This document shows, piece by piece, positions 45,161 to 53,547 of a DNA stretch of 64,000 bases (position 1 is its first letter; every line of letters begins with the position of its first letter). The notes below the pieces were generated by a model. It was given only the letters and a program-made list of their open reading frames with translations. It was not told the DNA's origin and did no database searches. This stretch comes from Flexivirga endophytica. Its GTDB lineage: Bacteria > Actinomycetota > Actinomycetes > Actinomycetales > Dermatophilaceae. The stretch is from assembly GCF_014640635.1 (NCBI RefSeq), contig NZ_BMHI01000002.1:558001-622000 (forward strand), read 5' to 3'. The position numbers and the translations under genes were made by a program.

Positions 45161-47922
45161 GCGGTGAGCTCCGCGTTGAGGTTCTCCAACAGGTCGGCCG
45201 CTTGGTCGCCAAGATCACGCAGCGCTCCGTCCACACCGCCGCGCTCAGTGAAGGGTGCTTCGTCGAGGTCTTCGGCGGTGATGCCGGCGGAGTTTGCGAT
45301 CACTTCGACCATCCGGTCCAGCCACCACCTTTGTGTCTCAGTGAAATTCGTGCCCGACTGCGCTTGCTGGACGAGCCAGGCGGCATACCGTTCGCGCACT
45401 CGGTCGGCATACGGCACCAGCTCGTCATCGACCCCGACGGTATAGCGCAGCAGCGAGACCAGGTCGGTGAGGGTGTGCCGGTCGCTGTGGCGGACCTTGT
45501 CGACATACAACGTCTCGTAGGCGTGCCAGATGAGGTCCGTGGTCCAGTTGTGCGGAGGCCGGCTGATCCGGTCGGCGAGCTCCTGGATGTCGGCGAAGTT
45601 GATGCGTCGCACGCGGGCTTCGCCGAGGAGTTGGATGGCGGTGATTTCGTCTCGGTGCTCGTTGAGGTAAGCCTGCCAGGACTCGACGACCGACCTGGCT
45701 CGGCCGGTATCGACCACGCCGCTCGCGTCGATCAGTGTGTCGGCGTTGACCTCGTCGATGATCCGGTCGTGAGTGGCGCGCAGCTCGAGGATGCGGCCGC
45801 GGAGTTCTGGGTTGGCGGCGAGCGGTCGCGTCGCATCGTCGAGCAGGCGCTGGATCGCGGCCTCCGGATCTGCTTGTCCGGCGGCGGCTTTGGCTTGGGT
45901 GTCGGGATCGACCGCGTCGACCAAACCGCGGACGATGTCGCGGACCGGCATACCCGCGACGTCGTCGAGTTCCTCTCGTTCGGCGGGGTTGAGGTCGAGC
46001 TCCAACTTGGCCAATCGTGATGCGAGAGTCGCCGTTTCGTCCTCTGTGAGAGACAGTGTGGCCGCCTTGTCGAGCAGCTTCTTGAGCGAGACGCCCTTCT
46101 CACGGTTCAGCGGTGGGTCGACGAAGTCGTGCTCGGTGACACCGACTGCGTCGACGATCACGAACCGGTCCTTGCCCGGCGCGTCCGGGGTGACGGACTG
46201 GAAGTCGGCCGGGGTAATGGTGCGGGCACCGCGGCCCTTCATCTGCTCGAAGTACTGCGCCGACCGCACGTCGCGCATGAAGAAGACGCACTCCAGCGGC
46301 TTCACGTCGGTGCCGGTGGCGATCATGTCGACGGTCACCGCGATGCGCAGACTGGGGGAGGTGCGGAAGGCCTGTAGCTGCCCCTTCGGGTCGCGGGCGT
46401 TGTAGGTGATCTTGGCGGCGAAGTCGTTGCCCTTGCCGAAGACCTCGCGCACCGTGGTGACGATCTCTTCTGCGTGTGCGTCGTCCTTGGCGAAGATCAG
46501 CGTCTTGGGCACGGTGGAGCGTCCGGGGAAGATCTCGGTGAAGAGCCGGTCGCGAAAAGTCTCCAGCACCAACCGGATCTGCGACTTGGCGGTGACCGCG
46601 CGGTCGAGCTGCTTGTTGGTGTACTCGAGGTCCTCCTCCAACGCTTCGAGCCGTTGCTTGCGGGTGCGGCGGTCGACCTTGGGCACGATCGTGCCGGCGT
46701 CGATCGAGTTGCCGCGCTCGGAGATCTCGGTGCGGATCCGGTAGAGGTCGAAGTCGACGTTCACGCGGTCGGCGACCGACTGCGGGTAGGTGTACTCGGA
46801 GACCAGGTTCTGCCGGAAGAACGCGAAGGTCTGTTTGCCGGGAGTGGCGGTCAGACCGACGACGTGGGCGTCGAAGTACTCGAGGACGCTGCGCCATACG
46901 CCGTAGATCGAGCGGTGCGCCTCGTCGACGACGACCAGGTCGAATGTCTCAGGCGGCAGCTGCGAGCTGTAGGCGACGGTGACGGGGGAGTCGGGCACGA
47001 AATCGTCCAGACCCGGGTCATCGTCGGCGGTGACCTCGTCGCCCTGCAGCGCCTTGTAAACGCGCTGGATGGTCGAGATGACGACGTTGCTGCTGTCGAG
47101 CATGCCGGCGCGGGTGAGCTTGTCGACGTTGTAGATCTCGGTGAACCGTCGGCCGTCGCCGGGAGTGCGGTAGTTCTGGAACTCGGCGATCGACTGCTCG
47201 GCGAGGTTGTTGCGGTCGACGAGGAAGAGGATGCGCTTGAAGCCGCCGAACTTCAGCAGTCGGTAGGCGAGCGTGACGGCGGTGTAGGTCTTGCCGGCAC
47301 CGGTCGCCATCTGCACCAGCGAACGGTCGAACTGCTGCGCGGCGAGCGAGTGCTCCACGCCGTTGATCGCGGTGATCTGCGCTGGCCGCAGGCTCGTCGT
47401 GTCGAGCTCGGGGAGGTGGCGTACCTTCGCGCGCCAGGTCGGTGAATCCTCGTCGGCTTCGGCATCGCGGATGATGCGGGCGAGCGTCGCCGGCTGCGGG
47501 AACGCGAACAGCTGTCGCGATCGTGCGTCCGGGTCATAGCCGTTGGTGAAGTGGGTTTCGGTGCCGCTCGCCTCGAAGATGAACGGCAGCCGGCCGTCCT
47601 TGGTGAGTGCCTTGAGTCGTATGTCGGACGGGAGGCCCTCGGCATACATCGCCGACTGCCACTCGACCCCGCTCAGTGTCGTGCCCTGCGGCTTCGCCTC
47701 GATGACACCGACGACGCGCTGGTCGACATACAGCAGGTAGTCCGCGCGGCCGTGCCCGGACTTCATGGTGACTTCGCGGCACGCAACGCCCTGCGCCGCG
47801 AAGAGGTTGAGCGCCTTCTTGTCCTGGACCGCCCAGCCGGCGTCGGTCAACTGCCGGTCAATGAGCACACGCGCCCGTGCCTCGGCAGCAAGCCGAGCCT
47901 CGTCCCCTGATGGCGCATTCAT
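45157..47922 (-). CDS. hsdR: Type I restriction-modification system, restriction subunit
   Basis: A 921-residue HsdR. The N-terminal nuclease domain has ADYLLYVD followed by VVGVIEAKPQG, the PD-(D/E)XK core. Motor motifs are ATGAGKTYTAV (Walker A), VVDEAHRSIYG (DEAH box), GLTATP and a C-terminal RecA domain with TVDMIATGTDV and QMKGRGART. The C-terminus resembles the EcoEI_R_C domain. It is the first gene of the operon; the spacer with the divergent gene at 48072 must hold the promoter. CATAC-rich composition resembles that of the resident chromosome. Confidence 0.93.
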   Translation of the reverse strand: MNAPSGDEARLAAEARARVLIDRQLTDAGWAVQDKKALNLFAAQGVACREVTMKSGHGRADYLLYVDQRVVGVIEAKPQGTTLSGVEWQSAMYAEGLPSDIRLKALTKDGRLPFIFEASGTETHFTNGYDPDARSRQLFAFPQPATLARIIRDAEADEDSPTWRAKVRHLPELDTTSLRPAQITAINGVEHSLAAQQFDRSLVQMATGAGKTYTAVTLAYRLLKFGGFKRILFLVDRNNLAEQSIAEFQNYRTPGDGRRFTEIYNVDKLTRAGMLDSSNVVISTIQRVYKALQGDEVTADDDPGLDDFVPDSPVTVAYSSQLPPETFDLVVVDEAHRSIYGVWRSVLEYFDAHVVGLTATPGKQTFAFFRQNLVSEYTYPQSVADRVNVDFDLYRIRTEISERGNSIDAGTIVPKVDRRTRKQRLEALEEDLEYTNKQLDRAVTAKSQIRLVLETFRDRLFTEIFPGRSTVPKTLIFAKDDAHAEEIVTTVREVFGKGNDFAAKITYNARDPKGQLQAFRTSPSLRIAVTVDMIATGTDVKPLECVFFMRDVRSAQYFEQMKGRGARTITPADFQSVTPDAPGKDRFVIVDAVGVTEHDFVDPPLNREKGVSLKKLLDKAATLSLTEDETATLASRLAKLELDLNPAEREELDDVAGMPVRDIVRGLVDAVDPDTQAKAAAGQADPEAAIQRLLDDATRPLAANPELRGRILELRATHDRIIDEVNADTLIDASGVVDTGRARSVVESWQAYLNEHRDEITAIQLLGEARVRRINFADIQELADRISRPPHNWTTDLIWHAYETLYVDKVRHSDRHTLTDLVSLLRYTVGVDDELVPYADRVRERYAAWLVQQAQSGTNFTETQRWWLDRMVEVIANSAGITAEDLDEAPFTERGGVDGALRDLGDQAADLLENLNAELTA

Positions 47923-48071
47923 GATGCTCGCAGGTTACTGCGGACTATCCGCAACGTTTGCGATCTCACGCCATTCCGCCAACGACCATATGGACAATCT
48001 CAGATTGATCTCCGAGTGTGCAGCCAGACGTGCAGCGGTTGGATGTCGGCCTACGTGGTTATGGTCCGGGC

Positions 48072-48749
48072 ATGCTTCCCGTTGCGATCTCGATCTTCTC
48101 CGCCGGCATCGCTCTTGTGGCGCTCATGGTGTCCTACCGGCTCGGGTCTCGCAGCGCGCGTGCGTCCGAACGGTCGGCTGAAGCCGCAGAGGCATCCCGG
48201 GCCATCTCTCAACGTCAACTTGAGAACTCTGTACGTGCTCAGGAGGCAGCTCTTCAGCCATACGTCTGGGCTGATGTTCGACCAAGGGATGACGGCCAGA
48301 TTCTGACGCTTGTTGTTGGCAACTCGGGGCCGACGGTCGCGACCGCCGTTCGGGTGATCATTGATCCGCCGTTGGAACAGATCGTTCCGGAGCGGATGAA
48401 GCAGAGGGCGCGTCGCGTGGATGAGCGACTGGCGGCTGGTTTCGGCTCCATTGCTCCTCATCGCACGTTCAGTTGGGGTCTCGGCGTCGCACATGAGTTC
48501 TTCCAGGGCTCTGATGGGCCACCGGTTCCAGAACTGACAATCACCGTCGTTGGTGAGGGTCCGAGCGGCCCTCTTGAAGCCGTTGAGTACACAGTCGCCC
48601 TGGAAGATCTGCGCCAGCAAAGCGCGCGAGCCGTGGGCGTCGCGTTGCTTGAGCCTGTTCTGAAGAAAATTGCCGGATCCGTCGAGCGTCACGCTCGCGC
48701 TGCGGAAGCGCAGTCCCGAAGAGACGCTGAGCCCACCGAGCTCGAGTGA
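48072..48749 (+). CDS. Hypothetical membrane-anchored coiled-coil protein
   Basis: A 225-residue protein. It begins with one membrane segment (LPVAISIFSAGIALVALMV), followed by a helix rich in Arg, Ala, Glu and Ser that is likely a coiled coil (RASERSAEAAEASRAISQRQ). A strand-rich cytoplasmic domain (ILTLVVGNSGPTVATAVRV) and a basic C-terminal helix complete it. The layout matches small anchored proteins common on islands; function is unknown. It is divergent from hsdR, 149 bases apart, so it may be coregulated with the restriction genes. Confidence 0.75.
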   Translation: MLPVAISIFSAGIALVALMVSYRLGSRSARASERSAEAAEASRAISQRQLENSVRAQEAALQPYVWADVRPRDDGQILTLVVGNSGPTVATAVRVIIDPPLEQIVPERMKQRARRVDERLAAGFGSIAPHRTFSWGLGVAHEFFQGSDGPPVPELTITVVGEGPSGPLEAVEYTVALEDLRQQSARAVGVALLEPVLKKIAGSVERHARAAEAQSRRDAEPTELE

Positions 48750-48817
48750 CCTCGTTAGCCAGATGGCGCCAAATTGGCGCGAACCGTCGGTCGAGATCGA
48801 CGGCCCCCTTCGAACAA

Positions 48818-49012
48818 TCAGACGGTTGGGACTCGCACCATCAGCCGGTCGACGTCGGCTGGGTCGACTCGGAGGATGCGGGGGCCGCTGCGGTAGGCGG
48901 GCAGGTGACCGGCGGCGATACGGCGACGCAAAGTCCGAACACTCAAACCGGTTCGTTCAGCTGCATCGGACAGAGACTCGAAGTGGCGACGGGCACTGGC
49001 AGAAGTAGGCAT
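48818..49012 (-). CDS. AlpA/excisionase-like helix-turn-helix protein
   Basis: A 64-residue MerR-superfamily-like HTH protein. The helix-turn-helix is SDAAERTGLSVRTLRRRI, and the wing is HLPAYRSGPRILRVDPADV. Such small proteins serve as excisionases (recombination directionality factors) or repressors on integrated elements. It is a near-identical paralogue, about 80 percent by eye, of the copy interrupted by the IS at 37153-38776. This intact copy may therefore back up that function. Confidence 0.85.
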   Translation of the reverse strand: MPTSASARRHFESLSDAAERTGLSVRTLRRRIAAGHLPAYRSGPRILRVDPADVDRLMVRVPTV

Positions 49013-49492
49013 GTGGATCTCCTTTCTGCAGCCCTAAGGGCAGGTCGGGTCCCTGGCGGTCACGAGCGGCGGGTAGATGTTCCGGAAGCCGAAAACGCCG
49101 CAGGGCTGTGCGTCGAGCGTCCGGGCGCGGGATGTGAGCACTGAGCGCACGACGCGAGCTCGTCACCGAGGCGTCGCACCCTGTTCGTGGACTGATCCCA
49201 CACCTGGGATTGTCTTGCTTGGATGCTGTCGGCCCGCGGCGTCGTCGGTCCCTGCGTCGGCCGTGACGTACTTGCGCCGCGGCTTTAGCGGTTTTTAGTT
49301 CTTTTAATTCTTGCTGCCGCTCGAGCCGCCACCGCACCGAGAACCCCGATCCGACGACGACGCTCCGACCACGCACTGGCCAACGAGGACAGTGCAGGCA
49401 TCACCCTCGTCGTACCTCCTCCAGGAAACGCGCACGTCGATGTACGACACACCTCTTGCATTGTCGGCGTGCGTGCGTTTCGATGATGCGAA
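49013..49492. other. Spacer with a T-rich stem-loop
   Basis: No convincing gene over 480 bases. The first 60 bases partly resemble the region upstream of the interrupted paralogue (shared CTCTGGCGGTCA/CCCTGGCGGTCA), supporting duplication. At 49277-49310 a short CCGC/GCGG stem is followed by GTTTTTAGTTCTTTTAATT, an AT-rich tract that stands out here and may be a terminator. Confidence 0.4.
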
Positions 49493-49606
49493 ATGATGGT
49501 TGGTTGGGAACAGCCACCTGGCGAAGAACAGGCTGGACCGAGTCGCCGGATCGAGGCAGCACGCGACATCGATGGCCTCGCCGACGACCTACTAGAGCGG
49601 ACCTGA
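49493..49606 (+). CDS. Possible small ORF, 37 residues
   Basis: ATG 49493 or 49496 opens a 37-residue frame ending in IEAARDIDGLADDLLERT, an acidic amphipathic helix. Third codon positions are GC-rich as in real genes here. No ribosome-binding site is visible. It lies 34 bases before the zinc-ribbon gene and might be its leader. Listed as possible only. Confidence 0.3.
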   Translation: MMVGWEQPPGEEQAGPSRRIEAARDIDGLADDLLERT

Positions 49607-49640
49607 GACAGGCTGCTGGACCACGTCACGGAGGATCGAA

Positions 49641-50114
49641 ATGAGCGACGAGTCGGCTGCCGTATGTCCGCGGTGTGGCGGCCCGGTGGTCTATACCGGA
49701 CGCGGTCGGCGGCCAGTGTGGTGCTCGACGCGGTGCCGAAATGAGGCAGCGGTGGTACGCCGCGGCGCCCGCGAAGCGGCCGTCGAGATCCGCATGATCG
49801 ACGTCCCGAAGCAACCACGCCGCGGCGCTGATGGAGGGTCCGGTAAGCGCCCTACCGACGCGGCTCAGCGGCCGGAGGGAACGTCGAGTCAGGACCGCAA
49901 CGATGTCGACACGTTGGATCGACGGGCATTGACCGCTGCCGTTCTCGCGGATCCGGTGGCGGTCGCTACCGTCATCCGCGCCCTCACCGGGCTCCAAGAG
50001 ATGGGCAAATTCTCCGGAGCTAAGTGGGCGTCGGTGCGGGCCGACGTCGTTTCGTTGGCCGACCTCGTACGGACCGATGGTGGGGGAGTGCGAAGGCCTG
50101 CCCCAGGTGACTGA
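49641..50114 (+). CDS. Zinc-ribbon-like hypothetical protein
   Basis: A 157-residue protein with GGAGG seven bases before the ATG. The N-terminus has two Cys pairs (CPRCGG and, 19 residues later, WCSTRCRNEA), a treble-clef/zinc-ribbon arrangement seen in many small actinobacterial island proteins. A disordered charged middle and a helical C-terminus (LTAAVLADPVAVATVIRALT) follow. Probably nucleic-acid binding. No family name is certain. Confidence 0.7.
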   Translation: MSDESAAVCPRCGGPVVYTGRGRRPVWCSTRCRNEAAVVRRGAREAAVEIRMIDVPKQPRRGADGGSGKRPTDAAQRPEGTSSQDRNDVDTLDRRALTAAVLADPVAVATVIRALTGLQEMGKFSGAKWASVRADVVSLADLVRTDGGGVRRPAPGD

Positions 50115-50307
50115 TACGCATCAGCGAAATGCGCACGCGCCGAGAATGCAAGAGCTGTGTGTGGCTTCGAGTTCCTCGATCATGGAGAGGTGCGCGGCCT
50201 GCCTCGTTGGCACGTGCCAGGAACGAGTCGTGGTGGGAGTCCGAACTCGATCGCGCACCGTGGTCGTCGCATCACGGGCACACCGCGATGCGCGGCTAAG
50301 GCCGTCG

Positions 50308-50937
50308 ATGGTGGACGATGGCGACGTGCCCGATCGGATCGTCTCGTATCGACTTGCTGATGGGGAGACCCGTCACGCGGAAGCGCCCCGTAGCTTCTTC
50401 ATCCCTCCACGCGCCGAGCGGGAGGCGTTGCGGCCTGGTGATTACGCCAAGCTGCTATTCGAGGTCACCAATCCGGAGCCGAGCGACCCTGGTGCCGAAC
50501 GCATGTGGGTTCAGGTGCTCGGGGTCAGCGACGGTGGATACGTCGGAGCGCTCGTGAACACGCCTCGCGCAATCACAACGGTCGGTCTCGGCGATCGGGT
50601 CGATTTCGGCCCCCAGCACGTCATCGCGACGCCTGGCGACTGGCCGTTGCTCGGGAAGAAGGCATTCGTGAGCCGGCGATGTCAGGATTTGGACCTGCGT
50701 CCGCGATACCTCTATCGCGAAGATCCCGACAACGAGCGTGATTCCGGATGGCGCGCCATGGTCGGCGACGAGTCTGATGATGAGATCAACAACCCGGACA
50801 ACGTCCTGCTTCAGGACCTTGGGTTCCTGCTTGATCGATGGCCAGACCTGAAGCCTGTTCTCCAGACTGACCCGCAAAACGGCGAATGGTTTTGGAATGA
50901 CGACAGCGAGACGTACGTTCAAGGCGCACCGGGCTAG
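50308..50937 (+). CDS. DUF2314-like plus DUF2185/Imm33-like protein
   Basis: A 209-residue protein that seems to join two domains. Residues about 35-105 (GDYAKLLFEV, ERMWVQVLGVSDGGYVGAL, GDRVDFGPQHV) resemble DUF2314. Residues about 120-205 (FVSRRCQDLDLRPRYLYRED, SGWRAMVGDESDDEINNPDN) resemble DUF2185, found among immunity proteins (Imm33). Both kinds occur in immunity genes of polymorphic toxin systems. No toxin gene is adjacent. ATG 50308 is chosen; the start is uncertain. Confidence 0.65.
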   Translation: MVDDGDVPDRIVSYRLADGETRHAEAPRSFFIPPRAEREALRPGDYAKLLFEVTNPEPSDPGAERMWVQVLGVSDGGYVGALVNTPRAITTVGLGDRVDFGPQHVIATPGDWPLLGKKAFVSRRCQDLDLRPRYLYREDPDNERDSGWRAMVGDESDDEINNPDNVLLQDLGFLLDRWPDLKPVLQTDPQNGEWFWNDDSETYVQGAPG

Positions 50938-51157
50938 GCAGCCGAGACTCGTTGAGCCGACGGCTCACCCCGTGACCGGGGCGCGAGGACGAGGCGAGTC
51001 AGTGCGTCATGCCGTGATCGGGATCAGAAGGATAAAAGACCAGCAAAGGGCCCAGCTGTCCAGCGCGCGCCGTACCAGACAACACATGCAGATGCTGAGC
51101 ATCGACCCAACCGTCCCATCGCGGCCGGCATAGGTCAGAGACCGCGCCGTGTGGCGA

Positions 51158-51409
51158 CTACTGCACGAGCGTGGCCACGCTGACCCGGAGTACGAGAGCC
51201 AGGTCGTCGAGCCGCTCGAACAGCACCCCGCGCCGTCCGTGCTCGAGCTCGATCAGCTGGTTCCGGCTCAGGCCAGACTCGAGCGCCAGGGCCTCCTGCG
51301 TCAGGCCGCGCTCCAGGCGTAGCCGACGGACGTTCGCGCCGACCCGCCTACGCGACTCAGCCCAGCGTTCCTGCTGCTCAGGGTCTACCTGATCGCGTCG
51401 CGTCGGCAC
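51158..51409 (-). CDS. XRE family helix-turn-helix regulator
   Basis: An 83-residue Cro/CI-type regulator. The HTH_3 domain covers residues 26-80: VRRLRLERGLTQEALALESG, then LSRNQLIELEHGRRG. It is divergent from the CxxC protein gene, 62 bases apart. That spacer holds TGGGCA (51429-51434) and TGCCCCA (51443-51449) as an imperfect inverted repeat, a possible operator for this regulator. Confidence 0.85.
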   Translation of the reverse strand: MPTRRDQVDPEQQERWAESRRRVGANVRRLRLERGLTQEALALESGLSRNQLIELEHGRRGVLFERLDDLALVLRVSVATLVQ

Positions 51410-51471
51410 GCATTGATGTCACGCGAGTTGGGCATCAATGTCTGCCCCACTAATAGTGCATAGTCGTGTTC

Positions 51472-51876
51472 ATGGAGCGGATCGTGCGATACGGAATCGA
51501 GGCGCAGTTCAACGGTGCGTGTTCGTTGTGCGGTGCGGCCACGCTGGCGGGGGAACGGATATTCAAGTTGCCCGCAAAGCGAGGCGGAGGGAAGTGGGTG
51601 TGCGCGCCTTGTCGCTGGGACGACGACGATCGGGTCATCGATCTGGGCTTCGTCGTTCGGAAGGTGGAGCGTCGGATGAAGGTCGGGCCGTACACGCCGA
51701 AACTCGTTGAGGTGGAGGTGATTCTGCGTGCTGTCCAAGATGTCGAGCTGGAGACGTACGACGAGGCGCTCCTGCTCGATCACTTCGAGGAGTGCCTCGA
51801 ACTGCGTCGGTCGCCGACGCTGAGCCGAGCCAAGATGGCGATGCTGCTCGGCGTGCTGCGCCGAGTCGGTGAATAG
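51472..51876 (+). CDS. Hypothetical CxxC...CxxC protein
   Basis: A 134-residue protein. The N-terminus carries CSLCG and, about 24 residues later, CAPC, with a loop GERIFKLPAKRGGGKWV between, as in treble-clef zinc fingers of HNH-related proteins. The C-terminal half is helical with a conserved-looking LRRSPTLSRAKMAMLLGVLR. No leader or ribosome-binding site is seen, so a leaderless transcript starting near ATG 51472 is possible (TAATAGT lies 19 bases upstream). Confidence 0.65.
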   Translation: MERIVRYGIEAQFNGACSLCGAATLAGERIFKLPAKRGGGKWVCAPCRWDDDDRVIDLGFVVRKVERRMKVGPYTPKLVEVEVILRAVQDVELETYDEALLLDHFEECLELRRSPTLSRAKMAMLLGVLRRVGE

Positions 51877-52502
51877 GGACCGCAGAGGGAGCACGGGAGC
51901 GGGGTGAAGGTAGGGGGACCCCAACCCGCGCAGGGTTGTGGGTCCCCGGAGACCGCGTCGGTCGCGTGGTCGCGTATGGCTTGGCCGGGGACGGGCTGCG
52001 GGTATGACTCGCTTGCCCCCGGGACCGGGATGTGTTCGGGACGCCGTACGAGGGTCAGTCGTCCGCGCCCGGGTCTGCCTTGGACCGCGTGACGCCACCG
52101 AACTCGGGCAGGGTGCACTTCCGGCTCTGACCCGGGACGGCACCGAGGACTGGTCGGCCCACCCGTTTCGATCCGTACGGGCGCAGACGTTCTTGTAGGG
52201 GAGGGAAACTGCGCGGCCGCAGAAAGCGGCGGCGCGAACGGCAGCGGGCGCGATGCCTCGGTGTTGCCGTCGGAACGAAGTCAGACCGTCGTCGATCGAC
52301 TACCACCCGTCTCGTCCACGGCAGGGCGAGACAGGTAGCGACATGAGGCGACAGGGCGCACGTCCTGCCGGAGCTCGACGCCCTTGGCGGGCGGAGCGGT
52401 GGCGGCTACTCTTGAAGCCACGTCAGCACCTCTGAACTGCTGTCGTCAGACCCCCGGAGGTTGCCGCCTCGCGGGGGTTAAACCTGTCCGCGATCGGTGC
52501 CG
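51877..52502. other. Gene-free stretch at the right end of the island
   Basis: About 620 bases, very GC-rich, without a frame that looks coding. A GGGGACCCC...GGGTCCCC stem can form near 51914-51945, and CCCCCG/CGGGGG repeats occur at about 52451-52478. Nothing else recognisable. Confidence 0.5.
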
Positions 52503-52533
52503 TTGTGCCTCAGTTATGCCCATTGGGACATAA
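52503..52533. promoter_or_regulatory. Putative integrase arm-type sites near the right end
   Basis: TTGTGCC (52503-52509), TTATGCCCATT (52514-52524) and, inverted, GGGACATAA (52525-52533) repeat the motif seen next to the left attachment site. Their closeness to the core repeat, 53-83 bases away, fits arm sites of a tyrosine integrase. Confidence 0.5.
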
Positions 52534-52536
52534 AAG

Positions 52537-52577
52537 AAACCGGCTCCGACCACGTTTCCGCAGGTCAGAGCCGGTTT
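52537..52577 (-). terminator. Intrinsic terminator after tRNA-Pro, supplied by the island
   Basis: Arms AAACCGGCTCCGACC (52537-52551) and GGTCAGAGCCGGTTT (52563-52577) pair over 15 bases with one wobble. Read on the minus strand the stem is followed by TTTCTTTTATG, a good T-rich tail, starting ten bases after the tRNA 3' end. It replaces the original terminator now displaced to 31731-31772. Confidence 0.75.
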
Positions 52578-52585
52578 GCCAACGA

Positions 52586-52660
<75 letters not shown>

Positions 52661-52809
52661 TGGCATGCCGCGTGCACCCGATGGATACGCGCGGCGAGAT
52701 GCAACGATACAAGTAGTCCAGGTGTTTCGCCCAATCGGGTCAGGACGGGAACGCGGGATGCGTGACCTGACCGTCAGGCATCCGGCGGCCGGCGGGCGCT
52801 CAACGAAGG

Positions 52810-53547
52810 TCAGCGGTAACGGTGCAGGATCCGGCGGGTCTGCTCGACATACCCGCCGCCGAAGAGCACGGCGTGCAGCAGGACGAGGTGCAGTTGCATC
52901 AGCGGGACGCGCTCGCGCCAGCCGTCGCCCAACGGCGCAACTTCCTCGTATGACGCAACGATCCGCTCCAGGTGCGGTGCGCCGAAGAGGGCCAGCGCCG
53001 CGAGATCGGACTCCGGGTGACCGCCGTGTGCAGCCGGATCGATGAGGGCAGCGCCGTCCGCGGTCCAGACGACGTTCCCGGACCACAGGTCGCCGTGCAG
53101 CCGCGCCGGAGCTGCGCAGGATCCGTCGAAATCGCCGCCCCGGAGGCGCCTCAACAGCTGCTCCGCCTCGCTGCGCAGCGCTGTCGCCCGCTCGAGCAGC
53201 GGAACCACCCGCAGGTCGGCATACATCGCGCCCCACGAGTCGTAGGGCCGCAACGGCAGGGGCAACAGGTCGTCAGCCGGCCCCTGGTATCCGTCGCCCT
53301 GCCATCCGTCCGGTCCGACGCCATACGCCGAAGCGCCTGCGGAGTGCGTCGCTGCGAGCGAACGCCCGAAGTCCTCGGCCGCCGCGGTCGATGGTGAGGT
53401 CGACGAAAGCTGTTGCAGCACAAGACTGTTGGATTCGACTGAGGTCACCTCGACGACCGACGTGCCACCGGCCGCACGCAACCACTCGAGGCCGGCGGCT
53501 TCCCAGGAGGCTGCCCGCTCGGATGCGGCGTGCTTGACGAATGTCAT
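52810..53547 (-). CDS. Fructosamine kinase family protein
   Basis: A 245-residue kinase-fold protein of the fructosamine/ketosamine-3-kinase family, which phosphorylates sugars attached to amines so that glycated proteins can be repaired. The catalytic loop ARLHGDLWSGNVVW and the metal-binding ALIDPAAHGGHPESDLA are present. ATG 53547 overlaps the end of the metallophosphoesterase gene by four bases, so the frame's further upstream extension is not used. Confidence 0.9.
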   Translation of the reverse strand: MTFVKHAASERAASWEAAGLEWLRAAGGTSVVEVTSVESNSLVLQQLSSTSPSTAAAEDFGRSLAATHSAGASAYGVGPDGWQGDGYQGPADDLLPLPLRPYDSWGAMYADLRVVPLLERATALRSEAEQLLRRLRGGDFDGSCAAPARLHGDLWSGNVVWTADGAALIDPAAHGGHPESDLAALALFGAPHLERIVASYEEVAPLGDGWRERVPLMQLHLVLLHAVLFGGGYVEQTRRILHRYR

